Assembly (NCBI GenBank): GCA_009731375.1
Contig: BJOX01000067.1
Location: 602,142 to 666,141, forward strand
Reading direction: 5' to 3'
Length of the DNA: 64,000 nucleotides
DNA from: Paulinella micropora
Lineage: Eukaryota; Cercozoa; Imbricatea; Euglyphida
Shown: piece by piece, positions 21,324-32,134 of the stretch
Layout of the letters: each line of letters opens with the position of its first letter
Position numbering within the stretch: position 1 is the first letter of the stretch
Position numbers and translations under genes: made by a program
The notes under the pieces: model-generated
Told to the model about the DNA's origin: nothing
Databases searched by the model: none
The model's input: the letters and a program-made list of their open reading frames with translations, nothing else

Positions 21324-24300
21324 GCTGCCGAAGCAAGTGTTGGAATCTCAGTGGCAGCAAAGTTTATCTTCTGTCAAGCACTGTTGTCTTGGTTTGGAAG
21401 GAGACCAAACCCCTCAGCTTATTAATCGTCTCGCTTTGAAAAGGCTGCGTTTCTGGACTTTGAACAGGTCCTACCAGAGCGAGGTCATTCTTGACCTGAT
21501 GCGCAATAACCGCAACTCAAAAGCGGAAGTTGATCCTTTGCAAACCATTCTTGTGGCACAATTTCCTTTTTGTGAGGCTTGTGTCCGCCGCATATACGGC
21601 TTGAGCTACCATCGTTGGGCAGTCTTCCGATCCATCAGCGACCGAGATCCCAACCAGCGTTGGCTTCTCCGCTCAGACATCGATGTGGACCGAGGTGGTT
21701 TCAAGCGATGCTACTTTGAAAAATACCTCAACAACCAGTGAAGGTCTTGCTGGCGTCCTCATTTCTTTGTTTTATTGTAACATGTGTAAATTAATGCTGT
21801 CGTTTTTCTATTTTCCTCGTTGCGCAAGCAAACACAACTCGGTTTTAAAAATCCTACAGATAATTGGAACCTAGGTTCTGTTGCCCTCCTCTTTTTATTT
21901 TAATTGCCTCCTCTTCGTAGTTGCCAATTTTTTTTACGCAGAAAGACCTTGGGGGAAAAGATCCTGCTTCCAAATTCACCTACTTGCCTTACCAGAAAAA
22001 AAAAAACCTACTGGGAAGCTGCCATTCATGAGGCCAAGACCGAATATCCTGCTTCTCACATTGATTGGGACAAGACGGAGTCTACGTTCCTGAAAATCTG
22101 GACAGGCTCGCTAAACAAACGCTCCAACTTTGAAGATCTTGTCATCAGAAAAGATCCCCCGGTTGGTAAGTGCAAGGAATGCACTGAATCTTTTACAGCT
22201 TTGATGGCCGCCAAAACGAAAGAGGAACTGCATGCTGTTCGTCGAAGAAGGGCTTCGCACTTCAGCGAGGTCAGGAGGAACGAGCGGTCTATGCTAATCA
22301 CGTCAAGTTGGCTCGTGAACAACCTCGCCTCTACGCAAGCGTCGCAATTGATGGAATGGACCAAGCTAAGACCGCCGTTCCTTTTGCCAATCGAGTTCGA
22401 GATCGGGACAACGCAGCAGCCACGACGCAGACAAGGGTCATTGCCGTGTTGATCCACGGTGTTGGCACATGTTGTTACGTCGCTCCGGCAGATGTGCCGC
22501 ACACTGTCGACACCACTATCACTTTGCTGATGGACTCTTTTCAATTTCTTCCCAAAACCCAGATGGCAAGCTTGCACCCAAGCTCTTCATCCAGATGGAC
22601 AATACCAACGCTGACAACAAGACTCATGTCTTCTTCGCATGGGCCGCCTCTTTGGTAGAAAGCACCTTGTTCAAGCAAGTCGAAGCCAGTTTCCTCCCTG
22701 TTGGTCATACCCACGCGGACGTGGACTCGAAGTTTTCCAATATCGCCCAATACCTGTGGGCAAACCCTGCGCACACATTTCCTGAGCTGGCGAAAGCTTG
22801 CAAATTTGCAATGGAAAACGAGGTTATTCATGTCTGCGTGCTGAAACGCAACTGGATTGTGAACTTTAAGCGTTTCTACGATGAACCGCAAGCCTTCAAC
22901 AAGGATACCTTTTGCGGGTCTCGCGATGTTCATGGGTTCCTGTTTGATATCCAACTTCTGGACGAAGAAGGTGGAGTCTGCTTGCAGACAAAAGAGTGGA
23001 CCCGCATGGAGAATTGGATTCCCAGCCAAACGCCACTACGGCTTCAGCTTCCAGAAACTTTGTTTTTTGTCCCCGCANNNNNNNNNNGTTTTTTGTCACC
23101 GCAGTTTCTCTCTTCAATATCACGGAGCTGGACAAGATCATCCTAGGTCTTGAATCTTTCCTTAAGGTGCCTGTGGATGAATCGGAGATTGATGACAGCA
23201 ATCCAAAACCAAGCTACTCGTCGGACACTTCCGACGCAGGAGAGTGGTCTGCAGGACAAGGTGGGCGACCTTTAATCCGCCTACCGACCGAGGACACCCT
23301 GCGCTCATGGAAATTTAAAAAGGTTCGCGCTCATCAAGCCGCTTTGCAAGAGTCAGATTGTGAGCTTTGTGTCAAGCTTGCCTCTGCGCAACGTGACGTC
23401 ATCATCAGCAACAGACAGGACAACGAAACGAGAAACCTTGCTCGCCGACAAAGGCAGACTGCTGCCGCAAACTTGGCTGCGCATGTCAAGAGCAGTGAAT
23501 GCACTCAAGATTGGCGTTGCAAGAAGAAATTGTAGGACCTGAAACCTGGGGTTTTTACCACACTTTTCTGCAAGCCCATAGAGAAGTGCCTGAGCACCAG
23601 GTCAGAGTCCTCTTGCATGCAACAATCTGCAGCTTCATGTCTCAACATCGAAGCACTCACCACCTTGAGTTTGTTTGCAAAACAGTACAAAATTGTTTAC
23701 TTCCTTCATGTGCCACTTATAACATCTCTGGTGTCTTGCTCTTCAATGCACAAACATGCTGTTGTGCTTTTCTACGGCAGGAATCTCCGCAGCAAGAACC
23801 ACCAAACGCAAGCAATGTACAGGCAGGAGGAAGAGACGTGCAAGAGCAGCCTGAGCTTACCTCCAATTCCGTCACTGGAAGTAATTTAACTGAAGACGCT
23901 GCACTTTCTTTTGATGCTGTAGAGATGATTGATTCAAACGAGCAGGCAATTGAATTCGATGCCAGCAGGATGTACTATTAGAAGGTGTTGGGTTTGCAAG
24001 GGAAGCGAAGACCTCTGTAGGTGGTGCACCTGACTCCAACTTGCCGCAGGTTTCATTCCTGCCAGTCAATCGAAACAAGTTGGCGACTGCAAGTCGAAAT
24101 TCAAACCGAGTCACAGCCCAGGACGCCCACCTTGGAGACATCACTCCGCTCGAGAAATTTGATATCCGCTTCCCTAACCAAGATCGACCGATAGACGGAG
24201 CTGAGAAGAGAAAAGGTGATAACACCGCAGCCTTGAAAAAGAGACAACCTTTCCTGAAGCCTAATGACATGGTCTTGGCTAGAGTTGAGTACTCGGTCGA

Positions 24301-24902
24301 AGAAGAGTCAGGAAAAACCCAGCAGCCTGTGTGCGTGTTCAAGATCCTGAAAATTTTCCAGGACCGTCTGGGTTGTGCAACATGGATGAGGGTTCGTTGG
24401 TACGGAGAGGAGGGGGACATGTTTCTAGGAAAGTACAGTGAGAAAAAGGAAAAACTCACGGAGAAGGACCAGGCTGATGGAAACTCTGCGATCACAGGGC
24501 CAAGATGTGGACAATGACGTGAGGTTCAAGATCACACCCGATGAAAATCTATTTCTGGCCGGGAGCGAGGAAAATAACCAGGTTCAAGGGCAGCAACTTG
24601 CAGCTCCGATGTTAGTGCACTGGGGAAAATCTTCGGACCTGCTCACAAAAGGGAACATGATTCGACAAAACATCATCAGGCTCATCACCACCGACATCAG
24701 ACTGCGGGCCATTCCAGGCCTGAACATCGTGGAGGCTGTCAAGCAGGCTCAAGCTCTAAATCCAACTCGAAAATCAAACAAAAAACGACCTGTAACTTTT
24801 CCCTCTTCCTCAGATGCCGAGGATAACTCAGAGTCTGCAAGTTCTTCAAGCGTGCAATGCAATGTACGCAAGAGGGCGAGGTCAACACGAGAAGGCTTAT
24901 GA
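21324..24902 (+). pseudogene. DUF7869-type, RNase H-like transposase-related gene, frameshifted
   Basis: Exon 21324-~21741 has HCCLGLEGDQTPQLINRL and FPFCEACVRRIYGLSYHRW, the Cys-rich N-terminal region of this family. After a hairpin-bearing intron (acceptor TTTTACGCAG, 21941), the main part runs to 24902. IQMDNTNADNK (~22590) and FLPVGHTHADVDSKF (~22690-22738) match the family hallmark (LDN..EN, VGHTHxDxD), whose D/H/D residues suggest an RNase H fold. VDGMDQ-like IDGMDQAKTAVP (~22350) precedes them. Frame breaks: an 11-A run (~21995), ~22260, ~22545, ~23985 and ~24500, plus an N gap at 23078 and a probable intron ending at 23791. The C-terminus has MRVRWYGEEGDMF and a basic nuclear-type tail. 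Such proteins occur in multicopy, transposon-like contexts. Activity is unproven. Confidence 0.6.
23062..23103. other. N gap flanked by near-identical 16-mers
   Basis: GTTTTTTGTCCCCGCA lies directly left of ten N and GTTTTTTGTCACCGCA directly right. The flanks probably represent the same bases, so the gap is likely a false, zero- or negative-length join. Confidence 0.7.
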
Positions 24903-26026
24903 TTTTTTTTTGCTGCTGAGGGTCCAAGTCACTAACGCAGCTTGTTTTTTTGCTAGAAACATTGTCTGTGGTCTCTACCACGGCTACATATGAAGAATTG
25001 CGGGTCTTGTTTGGGTGTCATGATCGCTCAGAGTATGAGCAGTAAATCGTCGATTCCGCAAATGCAATGCTGAGCAATGTGGTCAAAAATTTTCTCAAAA
25101 CACTCGGATCAAGCTACCGGTTTTCACTTTATCCTACATCAAGAAAATTCACATCGACGTAACTGTTTAATAAACTCAGTGGAAGCAAACAGACTTTGGT
25201 ACCAAAAATCCTACGGATAAGTAGAACCACAGTTGTGTCCGGTGCTGGTCAATAATTTTGCTTTGCATGCGAGGCTGGTAATAAAATTTCTTCACAGTCG
25301 ATTGCAGCTCATGTCATAGGTCACGTTGTCGCTGTCAATTTTGGAAAAATAAATCCCACAAGCAGAAATTCTTGCAAAAAAATCATTTCTACCTTGCACG
25401 AGCAAGTAAAATAAAAATAGGAAGCTCGGTTCTCTGCGGATGGACTGCTTCCTCAGTTGCTGGTGATTTTGGGTTTGTTAACCCGGCTTAAGCCTGACTT
25501 AACAAATCCAAAGTCACAAGGCTCGTATCCTCTAAGACCACCTGGTTCCCTTGGTACTACCGCCTGGGACGATGCTCGTTAGCAAGGCACATTCGCTCCG
25601 TAATAATTCAGACGCGCGTGAGCCTTGCTTTCGTAACCAATGACATCGGTTGCTACTGACGTTTGAATTGCCGATCTTTATATTAATAAATTCAAAGTTT
25701 TCTGCTCTGCGACTTTTCCCGGGGGAAGTGCCACGTGAAGAACCCACAAGTACAGGTTCATAAATGAAATGGTATTTAAATGTTGCAGGCAGGAGAATTC
25801 CATAAAGTACGAAGCTGGGTTCTGCGGATGAACTGTTTCTTGTGCATCGCTTGATGTTGTACTTCTAAGCTTGAATTGCAACATTTTTCGGTGCAGCAAT
25901 CTTGGCAAAGCCCTGGGCGTGTAACCGTACTGCCTGGATTTCCCGATTGTTAATGGTCATGAGATAACCACTCACGTGCGTTGTTACCACGAACGTGGTT
26001 ATTTCCTGACCTCCCTTTCCTGCAGA

Positions 26027-26061
<35 letters not shown>

Positions 26062-26879
26062 CCTTTGGGGTACACAAAAGTTCAATTCTTTTTGCTTTAA
26101 GTATTTCAACCTAGTATATAGGGAAAGAATGAAAGGCTACAAGAAGCTGGGTTCTCTGAGGATGAACTGCTCCTTGTTGTAATATTTGTGTTTCTAAGTT
26201 GCGACCTCGGTAGGAACTTAGAAATACATATACTCTGCGCCTGATGACAACGTTACTAGCTTGGCTGGTTTCATTGATTAGCTTGATTTTGCTTATCAAT
26301 AAACTCCGCCAGACTCGCTGATGAGACTCTGGAGCGTCGATGACTACGCGCAACTGTTCAGCTTCTTGGAAGTGGTTCTGTTCAGCTTCCCGAGAAGTTG
26401 CTGATTGCTGGTCCTCTCCGGACTAGGCTGTCTAATTAGATAGCCAAGTCCGAAGAAGACCACATGTGCGTAGATTACTCTTGCTGCGCAGTTTGTTTGA
26501 GCTGCCAATAGTTCTTCTGAAATCGGCAGCGCAAACAAATGCGACCTAGTTGCTGGATTTTAGTCCTTGCATGAGCGCATAAAATAGCTTTGATGCTTGG
26601 GTTAAAAATCCTTAAATTAACAAGTGGGGTGTTAATGATCAGTTGATCGAAACAGAGCTAGGTTCTAAAAATCCTGAGGATAACTGGAACCAAAGTTCTG
26701 TTCCTACCTCACGACTATGCATACTAAGAGTTCAATACTTCATGATGCCTTTGTGTTGCATGTACAACCAAGAAGACCGGTCCTTTCGACCGCTTTTTTC
26801 CCAAAAAATATATCTGTGTATATATCCAAAAAATACGGATTCCGCGTTACAAAATAGTGATTTCGCTGGCTTTACGGTA
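24903..26879. other. Non-coding interval with two hairpin elements
   Basis: Between the DUF7869-type gene and pol there is no supported ORF. It holds hairpins at 25187-25238 and 26650-26702, a poly-T run at about 26029-26060, and two to three copies of a loose ~30-bp motif (GAAGCTGGGTTCTCTGAGGA and relatives near 25422, 25810 and 26146), which suggests more diffuse repeats. Confidence 0.4.
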
Positions 26880-27923
26880 TGGACGGGGGGAAAACGCTCC
26901 GTATATAGAGTGGTGGAATACGACTCAGAGGAGGGACAAGGAGGCATACCGGGGGCATGGGTGGCGAACGATTTCAGGGCGGCACGGATAGAGATTGAGA
27001 AGGGAGCGGAGAATGAGACAGCGGAACAGGAGGTTTTTGCAGTTGGAGAACACGAGGGGGGAGAAGAGGAGAGCGAGTCAGAAGATGAGTGGACGAGGGC
27101 AAGAACCGTCGCTCTGGTCGACACGAGGTTGGAGAATTTCCGGAAACAGAGGGAGGAGGCCTCGGACGGTTTTCCGAAACACGGGCGAGATTTGGGATAC
27201 CAACATAAGGAAATGGATACACGGGTATTGCCTATGGCACAATATGTAGTATACAATACGGGTAAACCTAGCCAGGCCAAGGTGGAAATTCTGAACTTCC
27301 TGCAGGAGCGGTGGGGAAGCCAGCCCATGGTAGCGGATTCAGTGTCCCAGATCAAGAAAACATTGAAAAATCGGCTTTCACACGGGGATTTCACGATTAT
27401 GTTTCCGGTGGGAAGGAGAACGGAGATGTGGTGGTACGATGTGGAAGATTTTCTAATCGTGGACCCGATACCGATCCCGAGTCGCACACAGAAGTTGATG
27501 ATGGCCTGCCGACTCGGCTCGAGGACGATAGCCAGGCGGTACCGGGAGGAACTTCTGAATCGGGATCTGGCTTCCATTCGGGATGAGGCATTTACGCACA
27601 TATCCGGAGTATATCACAGAACACACGCCATTCAGTATGCTATGATGATGGACCAACTGGCAAGATTCGCGGACCAAGAGCGGAAGACACCAACCTTATA
27701 TCGGTCGAGGGAGGGTTTAGACGGGGATGGAACAGAGGTAGCGGTGGACGATATACATGGGCAAGCGACAGAGGAGCAGATCAAAGAAGAGACGGATAAG
27801 GCGAGACAGGCGTTACAGGAACAGTCGGAAACATGGAAGGCACTTCGGAGGAAAAGGTTGCGGCTATGGGGGCTATGGAGGACAACATCCAAGTTTTCGG
27901 CCCTCTGGAAGGAGGATCGGTGA
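26880..27923 (+). CDS. N-terminal pol region of the gypsy-like element
   Basis: The frame is open without a good ATG near its start and overlaps the RT ORF in another frame (27833-27923). It encodes acidic then helical sequence (PSQAKVEILNFLQERWG; RLGSRTIARRYREELLNRD). This is where a protease would be expected. VALVDTRLENF (~27113-27145) faintly recalls the ALVDTGA active site but lacks the Gly, so no protease can be claimed. A frameshift near 27840 joins it to RT. Likely part of the polyprotein between gag and RT. Confidence 0.45.
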   Translation, partial: WTGGKRSVYRVVEYDSEEGQGGIPGAWVANDFRAARIEIEKGAENETAEQEVFAVGEHEGGEEESESEDEWTRARTVALVDTRLENFRKQREEASDGFPKHGRDLGYQHKEMDTRVLPMAQYVVYNTGKPSQAKVEILNFLQERWGSQPMVADSVSQIKKTLKNRLSHGDFTIMFPVGRRTEMWWYDVEDFLIVDPIPIPSRTQKLMMACRLGSRTIARRYREELLNRDLASIRDEAFTHISGVYHRTHAIQYAMMMDQLARFADQERKTPTLYRSREGLDGDGTEVAVDDIHGQATEEQIKEETDKARQALQEQSETWKALRRKRLRLWGLWRTTSKFSALWKEDR

Positions 27924-29341
27924 CAAGCCACGTGGCGGTTTTCGAACGAGAGATGGGGCAAGAGGTACCGGGGATAGGACGACCTTCGCGATTAAGCCAT
28001 CATGAGGATCGGATTGCGAGAGAAATGACCGCGGAACTTTTGCAAAAGGGGCTGATTGAGGCGCGACTATCCGAGTATGCGCCTCCGGTACGCATGGCGC
28101 CGAAACCAGACGGAACGCTGCGGATGTGTATCAACTATTGGATGATAAACGAAATCATCACGAAGATAGAAACGCCGGTGCCAGACGTGAGGAGAGGAAT
28201 AGAGGTGTTGCAGAAAGCGAAGATATACTCGACGTTAGATTTGAAGAGCGGATTCTGGCAGATTCCGTTAGCGGAGGAAAGCCGCTACCTAACGGCATTC
28301 ATGGTGGGGATGACAACGTACGTGTGGAAGGTTCTGCCGATGGGGTTGAAGGTGGCACCGGGCATATTTCAGCAGGCGATGACTAAGATGTTGGGTGCGA
28401 ACTTCCGGGACGCGGAATTTGCGGAGAGGTACGGGGATACGACGGGATACGCCTTTGCGTATTTGGAAGATGTGGTCATTTTCTCGAACTGGGTAGAGGA
28501 ACACATACAACATTTGCGGGATATTATGAGACGGGTAAAGGCGTTCGGGTTCAGGTTGAATGCTAAGAAGTGCCACTTCTTGCAGAAGCGGATACAGTAT
28601 TTGGGGTACGACATTGAGAACGGGACGTGTTCGATTGCGAGAAAGAAACGGGAGGCGGTTAAGGCTATGCCCTTACCGGCAACGAAATCCGACTTGCATT
28701 CTTTTGTGTCCCTGGCGCAATACTACAGTGAATTCATACCGGAGTTCGCTAAAATCGCGGAACCAATACGGCTGTTCATGAAAGAGGGCAAATGTGGTGC
28801 GGGGGGTGATTGGCCAATGACAGTTAAACAAGCGGTAAAAACACTGAGAGATCACATCCTGATGGACCCGTGGGGCGAAGGGGGTACGGTATTGCAGCTT
28901 CCCAATTTTAACCGGAGTTTCGTACTCGACACGGATGCGTCGGCATACGCAATCGGGGGAGTTCTACAACAAAGGGACGACGAGGGGCGCTTGCGGCCGG
29001 TGATGTTTTTGAGCCGGCGGATGACGAGGGCGGAACAACAGTACTGCACACGGCAGAGGGAGGCATTGGCAATAGTATGGGGTTTCAAGAAACTGCGTGA
29101 CTATTTATGGGGGGCGAGGGGGACAACGGTGCGGTCGGATCACAATAACTTGCAGTGGTTAATGTCACAGGATCACACGGGGAGATTGGCGAGATGGCAG
29201 TTGGAGTTATCCGAATATGACTTCACGATTGAATTCATATCGGGTAAAGAGAACTATCGTGCGGACTACCAGTCAAGGGCTGAGGGTGCGCCGGAGGAGA
29301 AAGGGAAAGGAGACGGAGACGGAGACAAACGCGGAAGATAA
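27833..29341 (+). CDS. Ty3/gypsy reverse transcriptase and RNase H
   Basis: Classic order is visible. RT: LRMCINYWMINEIITK, IYSTLDLKSGFWQIPL (motif A Asp in TLDL), VLPMGLKVAPGIFQQAM (motif B), and AYLEDVVIFS (motif C, ~28457-28486). RNase H: FVLDTDASAYAIGGVL, TRQREALAIVWGFKKL, TVRSDHNNLQWL. It copies element RNA into DNA in cytoplasmic particles. The RT box reads Y-L-E-D where Ty3/gypsy has Y-x-D-D: GAA at 28466-28468 replaces the first catalytic Asp, so this copy is predicted inactive. The frame ends at 29341 and the polyprotein continues in another frame. Confidence 0.9.
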   Translation: MEGTSEEKVAAMGAMEDNIQVFGPLEGGSVTSHVAVFEREMGQEVPGIGRPSRLSHHEDRIAREMTAELLQKGLIEARLSEYAPPVRMAPKPDGTLRMCINYWMINEIITKIETPVPDVRRGIEVLQKAKIYSTLDLKSGFWQIPLAEESRYLTAFMVGMTTYVWKVLPMGLKVAPGIFQQAMTKMLGANFRDAEFAERYGDTTGYAFAYLEDVVIFSNWVEEHIQHLRDIMRRVKAFGFRLNAKKCHFLQKRIQYLGYDIENGTCSIARKKREAVKAMPLPATKSDLHSFVSLAQYYSEFIPEFAKIAEPIRLFMKEGKCGAGGDWPMTVKQAVKTLRDHILMDPWGEGGTVLQLPNFNRSFVLDTDASAYAIGGVLQQRDDEGRLRPVMFLSRRMTRAEQQYCTRQREALAIVWGFKKLRDYLWGARGTTVRSDHNNLQWLMSQDHTGRLARWQLELSEYDFTIEFISGKENYRADYQSRAEGAPEEKGKGDGDGDKRGR

Positions 29342-29345
29342 GGGT

Positions 29346-31469
29346 GAGCGGGCGGAGCGGCAAACCCCTTCTGTCTTTGCGTTGCGGCCGGTATACGATG
29401 CGGGGAAGAAGAACGGCATGAACCTAACTAGATTCCACTTCAAAACGGCAGCAGCGGTCTTGACGGTCTTGGGCAAAATGGATTTAGAAGATGAGGAGCA
29501 GAGGGCGAATTTCGACGACTGGAAACCCATCAACGGTATGGATTATGTGACGGAGGTAGCGGAAATGCATAGGAATAGGAAGGAGGCGCAGAGGGAGGAT
29601 GTGCGGTTTTATAAGGCGGCTCACGAGCGATCAGTGGATTGTTGTGTGGAACACGGGCTGGAAGATGCACGAAAGGGATATGAGGAAGAAATGTGGAAGG
29701 AGGCGGTTCAGGGGGAGCAGACGGAGGAGGAGGTGGGGTATTTGAAACCTTTTCCGTGGAGAACCATGCCCATGGTGGGGAACATTGTGATTCCGACGAA
29801 GGCGGAAGCGGCAGCGGGTCAAACGGAGGCGAAGCCGGAACTCATGTTGCGGGACACACACCCAAGCCGAGTATCATTGGAGCTGCAAAACAAGACTGAG
29901 ATCAAGTTTGCGTAGGTGGACATGTTCCGCAAGCTCACGAGAGACATTGAGGAGTGGAAGAGGTTCATTGCACACCAGGAGAACCCGACGGGGATTTCGG
30001 CGGATGGGGATATAAAGTGGCGGAAAGAGAAATATACTTACTCGGACGGGCTGATCTGGTATTTCGGGAGCGGGTCCAAGAATTAGGACGATCCGGAAAG
30101 GTGGGTGGTATGGGTGCCGGCAGAGTTACGGTACGCGATTCTGATAGGGGCACACAACTGCCCTTTACAGAGTCACCCGGGGCTGGATAGGATGAGGTGG
30201 TCTATGACTCGACGGTTCTATTGGGATACGATGGATAAGGATATCAAGAGTTTCATTTCGGGATGTGGGCCATGCCAGAGGGCGAAGACGGTCTACGACG
30301 CGAACAAGGGGCTACTGGGGCAGTATGACATAACACGGGATATATTTGATACGATTCACATCGATTACGTCGGGCCTTTGCCGGAAGCGGGAGAGGGTCG
30401 ATACAAGTATATCCTCACGATTATTGATCGGGCCTCTAACTACGTGATTGCGGTCCCCACGGCTGACGACACCAAGGAGACGACGGCCAAAGCACTGATT
30501 TATTACGTATTCAGCCGAATCGGGGTACCTAGGAAGATCATATCGGACAGAGGAAGCTCCTTGATCAATTGGGTGTCGAACGAGCTCAGTGCATACTATG
30601 GGTTTAGATGGGATTATGTTACGGCATACAACCCTATGGCCAACGGGAAGATAGAGAGGATGCATCGTACACTGAAGGCGTCCTTGAAGATCTGTTGTCG
30701 GAACGGGTAAACCAAATGTCCAGAGGCATTGCAAGGGTTTACCTTTGCGGTAAACAATCTGGGTTCTTCGTCTTTGGGGGGCAGGGCTAGACTGTGCCCA
30801 CATCAGATGGTGTTTGGCAAGGTCTTAACTACACCACAGGACGTGATGCAACACAAGGCATTGTATCAGCCGTTGGAGCTGATGGCAGTGAGATTACGGG
30901 CCCTAGCAGAAGCGGAACAAATTGTGACTAAGCATCGGGAGGCGGCAATGCGGACGGAGGATGAGAAGGGCCAACAGAAATATAAACACGTGGAATTCCG
31001 GGAGGGGGATACAGTGCTGCTATACTGCCCAAACGTTCCAGTGGGGGTCTCAACAAAGCTCTATGAGAAATGGCAGAGTCCGTATCAGATTATGAAACAA
31101 ACCGCGGCCTACAATTATACGATCAGACACCAGCGGACGAAAAAAGAACAGATAGTCCACGTTCGGCGACTGGTCAAGTTCTCGCCTTACTTGTTGGTTT
31201 ACAAAACGGAGCAGGATGCCTTGAAGCGGACGGCGGATCAATTTGGAAACCCACGGCCGTTGTTGACACGGACGCAGAGGGCGGAGGAGATTGCGATGCT
31301 GAGGGAGGAGGTGACGTTCGAACAGGATGCGGAGGAGAAGAAAAGATTGCAAGACGCAATAGAGGAATTGGAGACGGGTTCACATGAGAGGGTTTCACAG
31401 AAACAAAAGCGGGATGAGGAAGCGGAGAGAGGAGTACAAGAAACGGGAAGAGGGAGGAATACAAGGTAG
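29346..31469 (+). pseudogene. Integrase part of pol, with three in-frame stops
   Basis: One frame runs from about 29346 to 31469 but is interrupted by TAG 29913-29915, TAG 30084-30086 and TAA 30708-30710. The first ~190 codons are a linker of unknown role. The zinc domain has H-x-H spacing in GAHNCPLQSHPGLDRM and CGPCQRAK. The core has all three acidic residues: D in IDYVGPLP (30363), D in ISDRGSSL (30546) and E in MANGKIERMHR (30654). After the third stop come FAVNNLGSSSLG and HQMVFGK, then a C-terminal LYEKWQSPYQIMKQ DNA-binding-type region. It would insert element DNA into the genome. The domains are well kept, so decay is recent, or stops are read through. Confidence 0.8.
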
Positions 31470-32134
31470 GGAGGGGGAAGCAGAGGGGAAGGCGTGGGGG
31501 CGCAAGGGGGTCAAGACAAGCAAGGTACAGGAGGGCCATCGAAGCCAGAGGCACCGGAGGGGCACCTGGGGATCAAGAACAAGCGAGGCCTGTGGGTGGA
31601 AAAAGCGGCGGAGATTGATAAGATCAAATGGAAGACGGGCAAGTTCTACTTGATGATGCCCGCGGCAAAAGAGGTAAGCGATGATACACTGGACGACTTT
31701 TATGTCATGAGGGTTTTAAGTCAGGGGGGAACGTCACGACATAAAGCGGGGAAGGGAATAACGCCGGTGGTGCAGTTTTGGAGGAGTAGTGACGAGGTAG
31801 CGGAGGAAAAGATGCGGCGGTTTGATCCGGTTTTTCTGGAAAAGGCGGGGAAGAAGCAAGAAACGTGGGATGCCACCATCAAGCTGGACGACGAGGATCA
31901 TATCCCAATTACACCATCCAAACGAGGCCGCGGTTGGTGCTGAACGTGCCGTTCGACCTCACAGAAGAGACGCGGATACCGGCACAGATTTGGGACGAAA
32001 TTGATGCAGAAAGCTTGCCTTTCGATATTATCGGCGCTCCACCAGCAGTGGTTGGATCAAGAGGCAAGAAGCGGCCTACGACGGGTGGTCGGATGACACG
32101 GGCAAGAGGACGGGCACAACAAGGAAGGGGGTGA
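31470..32134 (+). CDS. 3' ORF after integrase (unknown)
   Basis: Open in two frames with a shift near 31910. It encodes KRGLWVEKAAEIDKIKW, GKFYLMMPAAKEVSDDTLD, DFYVMRVLS and VVQFWRSSDEVAEEKM, then VLNVPFDLTEETRIPAQ and an Arg/Gly-rich tail ending at 32134. The DDTLDDFYVMRV part recalls small beta-barrel domains that sit near integrase C-termini, but I cannot name it. It could be the end of pol or a separate 3' gene. Confidence 0.45.

Larger units (their letters stand above)
16263..26702. repeat. Family of 11 hairpin elements (~52 bp) in alternating orientation
   Basis: Each copy has an AACAC/GTGTT outer pair and an inner GGTTCCA/TGGAACC stem around a TTATC-GGATTTT core. Plus-orientation copies: 16263-16314, 17041-17092, 18980-19032, 19966-20017, 21147-21198. 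Minus-orientation copies: 17443-17494, 19335-19385, 20542-20594, 21831-21882, 25187-25238, 26650-26702. Many lie in predicted introns, one per intron. The family is confined to this stretch of the window. They could be terminal repeats of small transposons, introner-like elements or RNA hairpins. Confidence 0.8.

Noticed and set aside
27113-27145. Retroviral-type aspartic protease active site (ALVDTG)
   Set aside because: The sequence reads LVDTR; the essential Gly is missing and no flap or second motif is visible.
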